DNA from: Oscillospiraceae bacterium
GTDB taxonomy: Bacteria; Bacillota; Clostridia; Oscillospirales; CAG-272
DNA length: 64,000 nt
Direction: 5' to 3'
NCBI GenBank assembly: GCA_015064845.1
Contig: SVRL01000005.1
Coordinates: 1-64,000, forward strand
The position numbers and the translations under genes are program-made. The stretch's first letter is position 1. Each line of letters begins with the position of its first letter. This document shows, one piece after another, positions 16,932 through 26,241 of the stretch. The notes under the pieces were generated by a model. That model saw nothing but the letters and a program-made list of their open reading frames with translations. It was not told where the DNA came from and did no database searches.

Positions 16932-19682
16932 ATGGAACGAATCATTTTGAATCTTGATTACGAATGGCGTTTTCACAGAGGAGATATTGCGCTGCAAAAA
17001 ACAAACAGCCATGCCGATTCTTACAGCAGCTGTAAATCAGGCTCTGTTGTCGGTCCTGCAGGAAAGCTCTGGAACGATTTTAATTGGCGCATTGTAAATC
17101 TTCCTCATGACTATTATGCGGAAAGTGATTTTTCGAAAGAAAATCTTCTTTCTCACGGTTACCGTTCGCGTTGCAACGCTTGGTACAGAAAATCCTTCGT
17201 TTTAGATGAATCTCTCGCGGACAGAGAGCTTTTCATCTGTTTTGAAGGCACTGCTGTCAATGCTGAATTTTATTTCAACGGTTCACTGATGGAACGCTCT
17301 TTCAGCGCCTATACGGAAACGTTTTTCAACATCACGGACCGCGCATATTTTGACGGCAGACCGAATATTCTCTCCGTTTACATCAAAGGACTGGAAACGG
17401 AAGGTTGGTGGTATGAAGGTGCAGGCATTTACCGTCACGTCAAACTTTTTGCAAAAAATAAGATTCACATCGCACACAACGGCGTTTTCGGAAAGCCGAT
17501 TTTGAAAAAAGGGACGAAAAACAGTTGGTGCGTGGAAGTGGAAACCACATTGGAGAACAGCAACTACGCCAAAGAAACCGCTTCCGTACGCGCAACGATT
17601 TTTGACGGAGAAACGATCGTTGCTTCTCACACGGAAGAAAACGTTTCTATTGATGCGGATATTCAAAAAGCCGTTTTACAAAAATTGAGCGTTTCTCGTC
17701 CTGAACGCTGGGACGTTGACAATCCCAAGCTTTATACGCTTACCGTTGATATACTTCAAAACGGCGAACCTGTCGATTCAGAAACCACACGCATAGGCTT
17801 CCGCACATTCTCCGTTGACGCCGAAAAAGGATTCTTTTTGAACGGCAGACCTTTGAAAATCATGGGAACTTGCAACCATCAGGACCATGCAGGTGTCGGA
17901 GTAGGTGTTCCCGATTCCGTTCAGTATTACCGCATAAAGCGTTTGAAAGAAATGGGAACAAACGCTTACCGCTGCGCACACAATCTTCCCGCAAAAGAAA
18001 TTTTGGATGCATGCGACGAATTGGGTTTGATCGTCATGGACGAAAACCGCCGTTTCGAATCACGTGAGGAAGTTCTGGAATATCTGGATATTATGGTTAA
18101 GCGCGACCGCAACCATCCTTCCGTACTTTTCTGGTCTCTTTTCAATGAAGAACCACTGCAAAACACCGAAGAAGGCGCAAAAATCTTCCGCCGTATGAAA
18201 AGCCGTGTGCTGAAATTGGACGATTCCCGTTTGCTTATCGGTGCGATGAACGGCTCTTCCATGGAAGGCGCAGGATTGGATATGGATATCGTGGGAATCA
18301 ATTATAGTTTGCGCGCAGTCGATCAATTGCATGCTCTGCATCCCACCCATCCTATTATCGGCTCCGAAAATAACAGTGCCGTTACCACAAGAGGTTGTTA
18401 TCAAACAGATAAAGAAAACGCACAGATTCTTTCTAACTACGACGAAGAAGCCGTGCCGTGGGGTCAAACCGTTCGTGAAACATGGGATTTTGTCAGAAAA
18501 CGCAATTATTTTGCAGGCATCTTTATCTGGACGGGATTTGATTACCGCGGAGAACCAACACCCTTTACATGGCCGTCCGTATCTTCTCAATTCGGCATTA
18601 TGGATACCTGCGGATTTGCAAAAGATTCCTTCTATTTCAATCAAGCTTGCTTTACCAAAAAGCCGATGGTTCATATTTTACCGCACTGGACACACAAAAA
18701 GGGCGAAACCGTTCGTGTGATGGCTGTCAGCAACTGCGATGAGGTTGAACTTTTCCTGAACGGAAAATCCCTCGGCAGAAAACCCTCCGATATTTGTGAA
18801 ACTGCGGAATGGCAAGTAGAATATATTCCCGGACGCATCTCCGCAAAAGCTTACAGAAACGGCAAATGCGTTGCAAAAGATGAACAGCGAACTGCAGGTA
18901 AGCCATATGCAATCCGCATCCTTCCCGACTCCGATACACTCAAAAATGACGGCGCCGATACCGCTGTCGTAAACTTCTGCGTAGTTGACAAAAAAGGCAT
19001 CGTCGTTCCTTATGCAGACGATCTGATTCAATTTGAAATTGAAGGCGAAGGCTATATCCGAGGTGTCGGAAACGGCGATCCCAACAGCCATGAAGCCGAT
19101 CACGTGCCTTACAGAAAAGTATACTGTGGATGGTGTCAAGCTTTGGTTACTGCCAATATTGGCGCAAAATCAATCAAGCTCCGCGCAACAAGCGAAAATA
19201 TACAGAGCGCGGAACTAACGTTCCAAATTCAGGAAGTATCTGCGCCTATTGTTCCCCAACCAATTACCAATTACATTTTAGAAGGCTTTACCATGTCTGA
19301 AGTTACAGCGGAAAAGCCCAATGCGCTCGCTGAAATCGCTGATAACGATATGAACTCCTTTACGCCGATTCAATTCGTAAAAGATGTTTTTCAGCAGGAT
19401 TTCATCAAAGGCTGGCGTATTTACCGTACCCTGCCAAAAATTGTTAAAGACGGCGTTTATCGTTTGGATTTCCTTCGCGTCCGTTTTGTTTACGGGGAAA
19501 TCTACGTGAACGGTAAATTAATCGACAAAATTGAAACCCCCGTGTACGGAGGTTACATCAGCAAACCTTTCGCCGTGAAAGCCGGAGAAACGCCGGATAT
19601 CCGTATTCTTCTTCGCGTTGGACACGAAAAGTGCATTCCTTGCGGTATTTCGGGACGCGTTGAAATGAAAGAAACCAAATAA
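16932..19682 (+). CDS. GH2 beta-galactosidase-like glycoside hydrolase
   Basis: WRIVNLPHDYYAESDF, GWWYEGAGIYRHV, FNEEPL (acid/base), IGSENN (nucleophile); SD AAAAGGAG. The track start at 16929 is TTG; ATG lies at 16932. Confidence 0.9.
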   Translation: MERIILNLDYEWRFHRGDIALQKTNSHADSYSSCKSGSVVGPAGKLWNDFNWRIVNLPHDYYAESDFSKENLLSHGYRSRCNAWYRKSFVLDESLADRELFICFEGTAVNAEFYFNGSLMERSFSAYTETFFNITDRAYFDGRPNILSVYIKGLETEGWWYEGAGIYRHVKLFAKNKIHIAHNGVFGKPILKKGTKNSWCVEVETTLENSNYAKETASVRATIFDGETIVASHTEENVSIDADIQKAVLQKLSVSRPERWDVDNPKLYTLTVDILQNGEPVDSETTRIGFRTFSVDAEKGFFLNGRPLKIMGTCNHQDHAGVGVGVPDSVQYYRIKRLKEMGTNAYRCAHNLPAKEILDACDELGLIVMDENRRFESREEVLEYLDIMVKRDRNHPSVLFWSLFNEEPLQNTEEGAKIFRRMKSRVLKLDDSRLLIGAMNGSSMEGAGLDMDIVGINYSLRAVDQLHALHPTHPIIGSENNSAVTTRGCYQTDKENAQILSNYDEEAVPWGQTVRETWDFVRKRNYFAGIFIWTGFDYRGEPTPFTWPSVSSQFGIMDTCGFAKDSFYFNQACFTKKPMVHILPHWTHKKGETVRVMAVSNCDEVELFLNGKSLGRKPSDICETAEWQVEYIPGRISAKAYRNGKCVAKDEQRTAGKPYAIRILPDSDTLKNDGADTAVVNFCVVDKKGIVVPYADDLIQFEIEGEGYIRGVGNGDPNSHEADHVPYRKVYCGWCQALVTANIGAKSIKLRATSENIQSAELTFQIQEVSAPIVPQPITNYILEGFTMSEVTAEKPNALAEIADNDMNSFTPIQFVKDVFQQDFIKGWRIYRTLPKIVKDGVYRLDFLRVRFVYGEIYVNGKLIDKIETPVYGGYISKPFAVKAGETPDIRILLRVGHEKCIPCGISGRVEMKETK

Positions 19683-19710
19683 CGGTATTAAAAACAGTAT
19701 ATTCCAAATC

Positions 19711-19756
19711 AAAAACGGTTATTCTATGCAAATCTGCGTAAAATAACCGTTTTTAT
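19711..19756 (+). terminator. terminator, possibly bidirectional
   Basis: AAAAACGGTTATT...AATAACCGTTTTT. Confidence 0.75.
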
Positions 19757-19775
19757 TGATTGCCGAAAACAAAAC

Positions 19776-21311
19776 TCAGAGTACCTTTGCCGCTTCCTGT
19801 TCTGCTTTCAATCCTTTTCTGTAAAGGTTCATAAAATGCTTGCATTTTTTGCGTTCTTCTTCGCTTGCCATGACAACCGTTTTTTCCACGTCGGCAAACA
19901 TTTCATTCAAAAATTCGGCAAGTGTCTTTTTCGTTCCGACAGCCGTATAAAGCGCAAGCAATGCCATGCCCCAGGCGCCGCCTTCCGCCGCATTTTGCAT
20001 AACGGTAACGGGAGCTTCCAAAACGGCGGAAGTTGCATTTTGTCCGACGAAATCGGTTTTATAAAAACCGCCGTGCGCCAGAACACTGTCGATTTCCACA
20101 TTTTCGTCTTTCAGAATGTCCACACCCAAAGCAAGCGTTGCCACTGCTGAATAAATTTGAGATTGCATAAAGTTTGCAAGATTCATCTCGCCGCTTGAAG
20201 CACGCATAACGAGGGGCGCGCCCTTTTCCGTTTCAGCCAAAGTTTCGCCCGCAAGGAAATTATAGCTGACCATTTCTCCGACGTTCGCATCACTTTGCAA
20301 AGAATGCTTGAACAAACGGTTGAAAAGTTCGCCCTTAGAAACATTCAAGCCAAACAAAGATACGACCTCTCCGAACAAAGATACCCATTCATTGATTTCC
20401 GTCGTGCAGTTATTTGCATGGATCAGCGCGGCAGGATAGCCGTCAGGCGTTGCAATAACATCAATTTCTTTGTAGTAATTTTGCAAGGGTTTATCCAGAA
20501 TAACCGTCAGATTTGCGCTTGTACCCGAAGAAACATTTGCCGTTTTCGGCAAAACGGAATTGGTTGCAATCATTCCCGTGCCCATATCGCCTTCGGGAGG
20601 ACAAAGAACAATGCCTGCTTGTAAGTTACCTTCCGTATCCAACCATTTCGCGCCTTCTTCCGTCAAAAGACCTGCATTCTCTCCCGCAACCATCACTTCG
20701 GGAAGCAAAGTTTCAAACTGTACGTCCAATCCTTTGGTCTTCAGAAGCGCATTAAAATCCGCCAACATTTTAGAATCATATGTATGACCGCTTACGGGAA
20801 ACATACCAGAAGCATCGTTAATACCGAGAACTTTTCTTCCCGTCAATTTATAGTGAACGTATCCGGAAAGTGTTGTCAAAAACGCAATATCCTTTACGTG
20901 AGAAAGTCCGTCCAATACAGATTCATAATATTGAGAAACCGACCAACGCATGGGAACGTTAAAACGGAAAAGTTCCGTCAAATGCCCTGCGGCTCTTGCG
21001 GTATTGGTGTTTCTCCATGTTCTGAAAGGCGCAAGCAAACGGTCGTTTTTGTCAAACGCCAGATAACCGTGCATCATACCGGAAATGCCAATGGCATCCA
21101 CAGTTGTCAAAACTTCTCCGTAATTCCGAATCAAATCGCGGTAACTTTCCTGCAAACCTTTTTCCGCTTCTTCCAAAGAATAGGACCACAATCCGTCCAC
21201 CAATTGATTTTCCCATTCATAAGCACCCTGCGCAAGAACAGTCGCCTTTTCGTCCATCAAAACCGCTTTAATACGCGTGGAACCAAGTTCAATACCAAGT
21301 ATTTTTTTCAT
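19776..21311 (-). CDS. FGGY-family carbohydrate kinase
   Basis: MKKILGIELGSTRIKAVL, GISGMMHGYLAFD, RTWRNTNT, ALGVD, AAEGGAWGMALLA. Sugar specificity not determinable. Confidence 0.9.
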   Translation of the reverse strand: MKKILGIELGSTRIKAVLMDEKATVLAQGAYEWENQLVDGLWSYSLEEAEKGLQESYRDLIRNYGEVLTTVDAIGISGMMHGYLAFDKNDRLLAPFRTWRNTNTARAAGHLTELFRFNVPMRWSVSQYYESVLDGLSHVKDIAFLTTLSGYVHYKLTGRKVLGINDASGMFPVSGHTYDSKMLADFNALLKTKGLDVQFETLLPEVMVAGENAGLLTEEGAKWLDTEGNLQAGIVLCPPEGDMGTGMIATNSVLPKTANVSSGTSANLTVILDKPLQNYYKEIDVIATPDGYPAALIHANNCTTEINEWVSLFGEVVSLFGLNVSKGELFNRLFKHSLQSDANVGEMVSYNFLAGETLAETEKGAPLVMRASSGEMNLANFMQSQIYSAVATLALGVDILKDENVEIDSVLAHGGFYKTDFVGQNATSAVLEAPVTVMQNAAEGGAWGMALLALYTAVGTKKTLAEFLNEMFADVEKTVVMASEEERKKCKHFMNLYRKGLKAEQEAAKVL

Positions 21312-21480
21312 AAATCCTCTTTTCCTCACAGAAAAATAATATTTTCTATATTATAACATATTGTTTTCGCTTTTTCAATGTTATTTCTGTGAAAAAAATA
21401 AAGGAAAAACCGATACAAGCAAAAATGCCGATCAATTTTTCCTTTATCTATAACTTCAATGTCAGTTCTAAACTATAAAT

Positions 21481-21720
21481 TTACTTCAAAACCTTGAAGT
21501 AGTCAAGAATGGAGAGAACGATGCCGGCAAAGAAATAAAGACCAACAAGAGAACCAACCAAACCAACGATAATATTTACAACGGGAATCAATGAAAGAAC
21601 ACCGATAACTACACCTACAACAATGTTGATTACAAGCTGAATCAAAATATTGATGATCAAAGCAGCTACGTCTTTCTTTTCCTTAAAAGAATAGGGGAAA
21701 ATTTTCTTAAGTGTTTCCAT
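21481..21720 (-). CDS. small hydrophobic membrane protein (79 aa)
   Basis: Intact ORF, SD AAGGAGA, two Gly/Val-rich TM segments. Confidence 0.6.
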   Translation of the reverse strand: METLKKIFPYSFKEKKDVAALIINILIQLVINIVVGVVIGVLSLIPVVNIIVGLVGSLVGLYFFAGIVLSILDYFKVLK

Positions 21721-21854
21721 TTCTGTTCTCCTTAAAAATTAAATATAATATTTGGAAGAAAGAAAAGCAATTGTTATTTTGCACTGTTTTTCTTCCGGTT
21801 TCTTGTACATTATATTATAATCAAAAAGAAAATGCAAGTCTTTTTTAAAAAAAT

Positions 21855-23120
21855 TTAAACTTTTTTAGGCGAAGTTTGCCAAATCGGTTCCAATGCATGA
21901 ATTTCGAGAAAATCCAAAGAATATTCCGTATTGCAAGTCAAAGAAAGGTTCAAGAGATTTCTATCCATAACCGTATCTTCCGAGAGCGAGGAAAAATAAA
22001 TTTTGCCTGCATCCGCAAAAAATTCTGCACCGCAACGGTCAACCACCAACATAAGCTCAAAATATTTGTCAGCAACAGAAATAGGAGCCTTATTTTTACC
22101 GAAAGTAATCAGATTTTCGGTAAAATCAATACAAATCCGTCTGCCGAACAGAATCATATCCAAAACGGCAGTTTCATCAAATTTTCCTTTCAAGAGAATC
22201 AAATGCGCTCCATCTGCAAGCGGAATTTCAACGGTGTTTTCTTTTTCCAATCGAATATTTTCATAATGGTTCGTATTTTTATAAAGCACACCAAGTTCTT
22301 CTATCGGCAATGCCTGCAAATAATATGTATCTTTATATTTTTTCAAGGAAAGCTCTGTCGGAATTCCCATTTGTCCGCAAAAACAGGAGCGCGGGATATC
22401 CGTATAATCCCAATCCATGCGAATCATTCTGCCGTTTTTTCGCTCGAAAAGAATCTGTCCTTTATGAAAACCATCTCCGTAACGCAATGTCTGTACGGGT
22501 TGTTCTGCTAAAAATTGACCGTTTTCGACATTTCCCACGAAATAACCGCCTTTTTCATCCATGGAAATCCATTTCTTGTTTCCTTCAATATCCGTAAGAG
22601 CAAAAATTTGCGGATACTTCGAACCCATCGTTTCATCTTCATCAACCAAAACGCCGTTTTCATCGGGAAAAACAGCAATTTTTTCTTCCTGCCAATGAAG
22701 CAGATCTTTGCTCGTTGCGTGTCCCAAATGCAGATTTTCTTTTTCCCTGCCGGCAGGATTTTGTTGATAAAAAAGATGATAAACACCGTCTGCCTCAAGC
22801 AAACTTTTCGGACTTCCCAAAAATCCGTTTTTTGCCGTAAAGTGGACCTGCGGACGCATTGCTTCCCGATATACGTTATCTATATCCAATTCATCCGTTT
22901 CTCGGAATGAAATTTCCATTTTGGGCATAACGGAAATTTCAATATCTTTTCCTTTGAATCGGGCAACGTCAATATACGCATAAAAATCAGGGCTTGCGTT
23001 GTCAAGCTTGATATTCAACTGATAAACCGTCTCTCCTTCATACCGAAAAACCAATTTCTTATTGGTCGAATGTGTATATACAGGAAAAACCAAATAATCG
23101 CTCATAACCGTGATCGTCAT
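21855..23120 (-). CDS. GH32-fold protein with DUF4980-like N-terminus and degenerate catalytic motifs
   Basis: N-term PDFYAYIDVARFKGKDIEISV; then RPQVHFTAKNGFLGSPKSLLEADGVYHLFYQQNP, aligning to RPQxHFTPxxGWLNDPNGL..GxYHLFYQxNP. SD AAAGGAGAA before MTITVMSDYL. Confidence 0.75.
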   Translation of the reverse strand: MTITVMSDYLVFPVYTHSTNKKLVFRYEGETVYQLNIKLDNASPDFYAYIDVARFKGKDIEISVMPKMEISFRETDELDIDNVYREAMRPQVHFTAKNGFLGSPKSLLEADGVYHLFYQQNPAGREKENLHLGHATSKDLLHWQEEKIAVFPDENGVLVDEDETMGSKYPQIFALTDIEGNKKWISMDEKGGYFVGNVENGQFLAEQPVQTLRYGDGFHKGQILFERKNGRMIRMDWDYTDIPRSCFCGQMGIPTELSLKKYKDTYYLQALPIEELGVLYKNTNHYENIRLEKENTVEIPLADGAHLILLKGKFDETAVLDMILFGRRICIDFTENLITFGKNKAPISVADKYFELMLVVDRCGAEFFADAGKIYFSSLSEDTVMDRNLLNLSLTCNTEYSLDFLEIHALEPIWQTSPKKV

Positions 23121-23355
23121 ATTCAAATTCTCCTTTTTCATCGTTTTGATTTTAATTTCAGAACGCCTGAAATACTATGCAAAATATGCATATTTTATTT
23201 TATTATACCACAAAACAACAAATTTGTAAAGAAAATTTTTGGTTTTTATATATTTTCATGTGTGAATTCGGATAAGGAAATCAGAACAAGATTGACTTTT
23301 ATATAAAAACAGATTATAATAAAAAGTAAGCGATTTGATTTTATCTTGAAAGGAT

Positions 23356-26160
23356 ATGAACTTAATGAAAGACACCGAAAGACGGGCGGCAGCAAAAGCT
23401 TTTGCCGAGTATTGGAAGGATAAAGGGTATGAAAAAGGCGAAAGCCAAGCATTTTGGCTCTCTCTTCTCCGTGATATATTTGAAGTGGAACACCCTGAAC
23501 AGTATATAAAATTTGAAGATCAGGTTATGCTGGACCACACCAGCTTTATTGACGGTTCTATTGAAACAACTCACGTTTTGATTGAACAAAAGGGACTTGG
23601 CAAGGATTTACGAAAGGCAATTAAGCAATCTGACGGTACGCTTCTCAACCCTTTTCAGCAGGCAAAGCGATATGCGGCAGAATTACCGTATTCCAAGCGT
23701 CCCAGATGGATTGTAACTTGTAATTTCAGTGAATTTCTCGTTTACGATATGGAAAAGCCAACAGGAGAGCCCGAAAGTATTTTATTGAAAGATTTACCTA
23801 AAGAATATTATCGTTTGCAGTTTCTTGTTGATACCAAAAGCGAACATATTCAGAGAGAAATGGAAATTTCCATCAAAGCAGGCGAACTTGTTGGATTGCT
23901 TTACGATGAAATATTAAAACAATATTTGAATCCATCCAATATAAATTCCTTAAAGAGCTTGAATATGCTTTGTGTACGTCTTGTTTTTTGTTTGTATGCA
24001 GAAGATGCGGGGATTTTTGGAGAACATTTGAAATTTCATAACTATATTAAATCCTTTGCGGTAAAGGACGTAAGACGCGCGCTGATTGACCTTTTCCGTG
24101 TTTTGGATACAAAACCCGAAAACCGCGATCCTTATATGGATGAAACGCTTGCTTCTTTCCCCTACGTTAACGGCGGTCTTTTTGCCGATGAAAATATTGA
24201 AATTCCGAATTTTACACAAAAAGCCGTTGATTTACTTTTACATCAGGCAAGCGAAAACTTCAATTGGGCGCAAATCAGCCCGACAATTTTCGGTGCTGTA
24301 TTTGAAAGCACTTTGAATCCGGAAACGCGCCGCAGCGGCGGTATGCACTATACTTCCATTGAAAATATACATAAAGTGATTGATCCTTTGTTTTTGGATG
24401 AACTTCGAGAAGAACTTGCAACAATCAAAGAAATCAAGGTAGAAAAAACCCGTGTCAACAGACTGAATCAGTTCCGCACAAAGCTCTCCACGCTTACCTT
24501 TTTTGACCCTGCGTGCGGTTCGGGAAACTTTTTGACGGAAACCTACATTTCCCTGCGCAGATTGGAAAACGAGGCGCTTTCTGCCGTTACAGAACAGTTG
24601 GCACTTGACTATTATGGTGATATTATTAGAGTTTCGATTGGTCAATTTTACGGCATAGAAATCAATGATTTTGCTGTTACCGTTGCAAAAACAGCCCTTT
24701 GGATTGCAGAATCTCAAATGATGAAAGAAACGGAAGCTATTTTGCGAACGGAACTTGAGTTTTTGCCTTTGAAATCCTATGCCAATATCATAGAAGGAAA
24801 TGCACTTCGTTTGGATTGGGAAACGATTGTGCCAAAGAATAAGCTGAATTATATTATGGGTAATCCGCCTTTTGTGGGTGCGCGTTTAATGAGCAAAGAA
24901 CAAAAGGATGATTTATTGACTGTCTTTGGCGCAGAATGGAAAAACGCCGGTAATCTTGACTATGTTTCCTGTTGGTATAAAAAGGCAACAGATTTGATGA
25001 AAGATACACAAATCCGAAGTGCATTGGTATCCACAAATTCTGTTTCCCAAGGCGAAAGCGTAGCGATTCTTTGGAAACCGCTTTTTGAAAATGGGGTACA
25101 CATTGATTTTGCACACCGTACATTTCGTTGGGATAGCGAAGCAAGTATAAAAGCACACGTTCACTGTGTTATTATTGGTTTCAGTACTGCTCCAAATAAA
25201 AAACAAAAAGTTATTTATTCATCTGAAAGACCAATTATCGCAAATAATATAAATGCTTATTTAATAGATGCCCCGATTGTGTTTATTGAAAGTGTAAAGA
25301 AACCTCTTTGGAATGTCCCACCTGTTGTTTTTGGAAATATGCCGAATGATGGTGGATTTTTGAGCGATTATTCGCAGGAAATACGAGATAAAATTATAAA
25401 TCAATATCCCGAATCTTCTGTCGCATTTAAGCGCTTTATTGGAGCTACTGAATTTATCAACAACAAAACACGATGGTGTTTATGGCTTAAAGGGGTATCC
25501 CCAAATATTATTAGATCTGTTCCACCTATTAACCAAGCTGTTTTGTCCGTCAAAGAAATGCGAGAAAAAAGTACAAGAGCTGCAACAAAGAAATTAGCCG
25601 ATAACCCTATGTTGTTTGGTGAAATTCGTCAACCCAATACAGAGTATATTATTATACCTCGTCATTCTTCTCAAAATAGAAAATATTTGCCTATGGGATT
25701 TGTTTCTCCCGATATTATTTGCGGTGATGCAAATCTATTGATGCCTAATGCCTCACTGTATCATTTCGGTGTTCTAACATCAAATATTCACAATGCTTGG
25801 ATTCACGCTGTGTGCGGAAGAATTAAAAGTGATTTTAGATATTCTGTTAATATCGTTTACAACAACTTTCCTTGGTGCAATCCCACACCCGAGCAGAAAA
25901 AGAAAATTGAAGCAACCGCGCAAGCAATTTTGGATGCCCGTGCGCTTTATCCCGACTGCTCTTTGGCTGATCTTTATGATGAGGTTACAATGCCACCTGA
26001 GCTTCGTAAAGCACATCAAGCAAATGATAAAGCCGTGATGCAAGCATACGGTTTTGATATAAAAACCACAACGGAAAGCTCCTGTGTTGCAGAATTGATG
26101 AAAATGTATCTGGAATTACAAATAGAACTCCAAATAAACGGAAATAAAAAGAAAAAATGA
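23356..26160 (+). CDS. MmeI-family (type IIG/IIL) single-chain restriction-methylation enzyme
   Basis: N-terminal nuclease DHTSFIDGSIETTHVLIEQKGLGKDLRKAIKQSDG (D...ExK), SAM motif FFDPACGSGNFLTETY, motif IV GNPPF, C-terminal TRD region. Confidence 0.88.
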   Translation: MNLMKDTERRAAAKAFAEYWKDKGYEKGESQAFWLSLLRDIFEVEHPEQYIKFEDQVMLDHTSFIDGSIETTHVLIEQKGLGKDLRKAIKQSDGTLLNPFQQAKRYAAELPYSKRPRWIVTCNFSEFLVYDMEKPTGEPESILLKDLPKEYYRLQFLVDTKSEHIQREMEISIKAGELVGLLYDEILKQYLNPSNINSLKSLNMLCVRLVFCLYAEDAGIFGEHLKFHNYIKSFAVKDVRRALIDLFRVLDTKPENRDPYMDETLASFPYVNGGLFADENIEIPNFTQKAVDLLLHQASENFNWAQISPTIFGAVFESTLNPETRRSGGMHYTSIENIHKVIDPLFLDELREELATIKEIKVEKTRVNRLNQFRTKLSTLTFFDPACGSGNFLTETYISLRRLENEALSAVTEQLALDYYGDIIRVSIGQFYGIEINDFAVTVAKTALWIAESQMMKETEAILRTELEFLPLKSYANIIEGNALRLDWETIVPKNKLNYIMGNPPFVGARLMSKEQKDDLLTVFGAEWKNAGNLDYVSCWYKKATDLMKDTQIRSALVSTNSVSQGESVAILWKPLFENGVHIDFAHRTFRWDSEASIKAHVHCVIIGFSTAPNKKQKVIYSSERPIIANNINAYLIDAPIVFIESVKKPLWNVPPVVFGNMPNDGGFLSDYSQEIRDKIINQYPESSVAFKRFIGATEFINNKTRWCLWLKGVSPNIIRSVPPINQAVLSVKEMREKSTRAATKKLADNPMLFGEIRQPNTEYIIIPRHSSQNRKYLPMGFVSPDIICGDANLLMPNASLYHFGVLTSNIHNAWIHAVCGRIKSDFRYSVNIVYNNFPWCNPTPEQKKKIEATAQAILDARALYPDCSLADLYDEVTMPPELRKAHQANDKAVMQAYGFDIKTTTESSCVAELMKMYLELQIELQINGNKKKK

Positions 26161-26161
26161 T

Positions 26162-26203
26162 AAAAATCCCGTTCTCTGCCTTTCGGCAAAGGACGGGATT
26201 TTT
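26162..26203 (+). terminator. bidirectional terminator between convergent genes
   Basis: AAAAATCCCGT...ACGGGATTTTT. Confidence 0.85.
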
Positions 26204-26241
26204 GCAAACGATTCAGAAAATAATTGAAATTTTATGAATGG

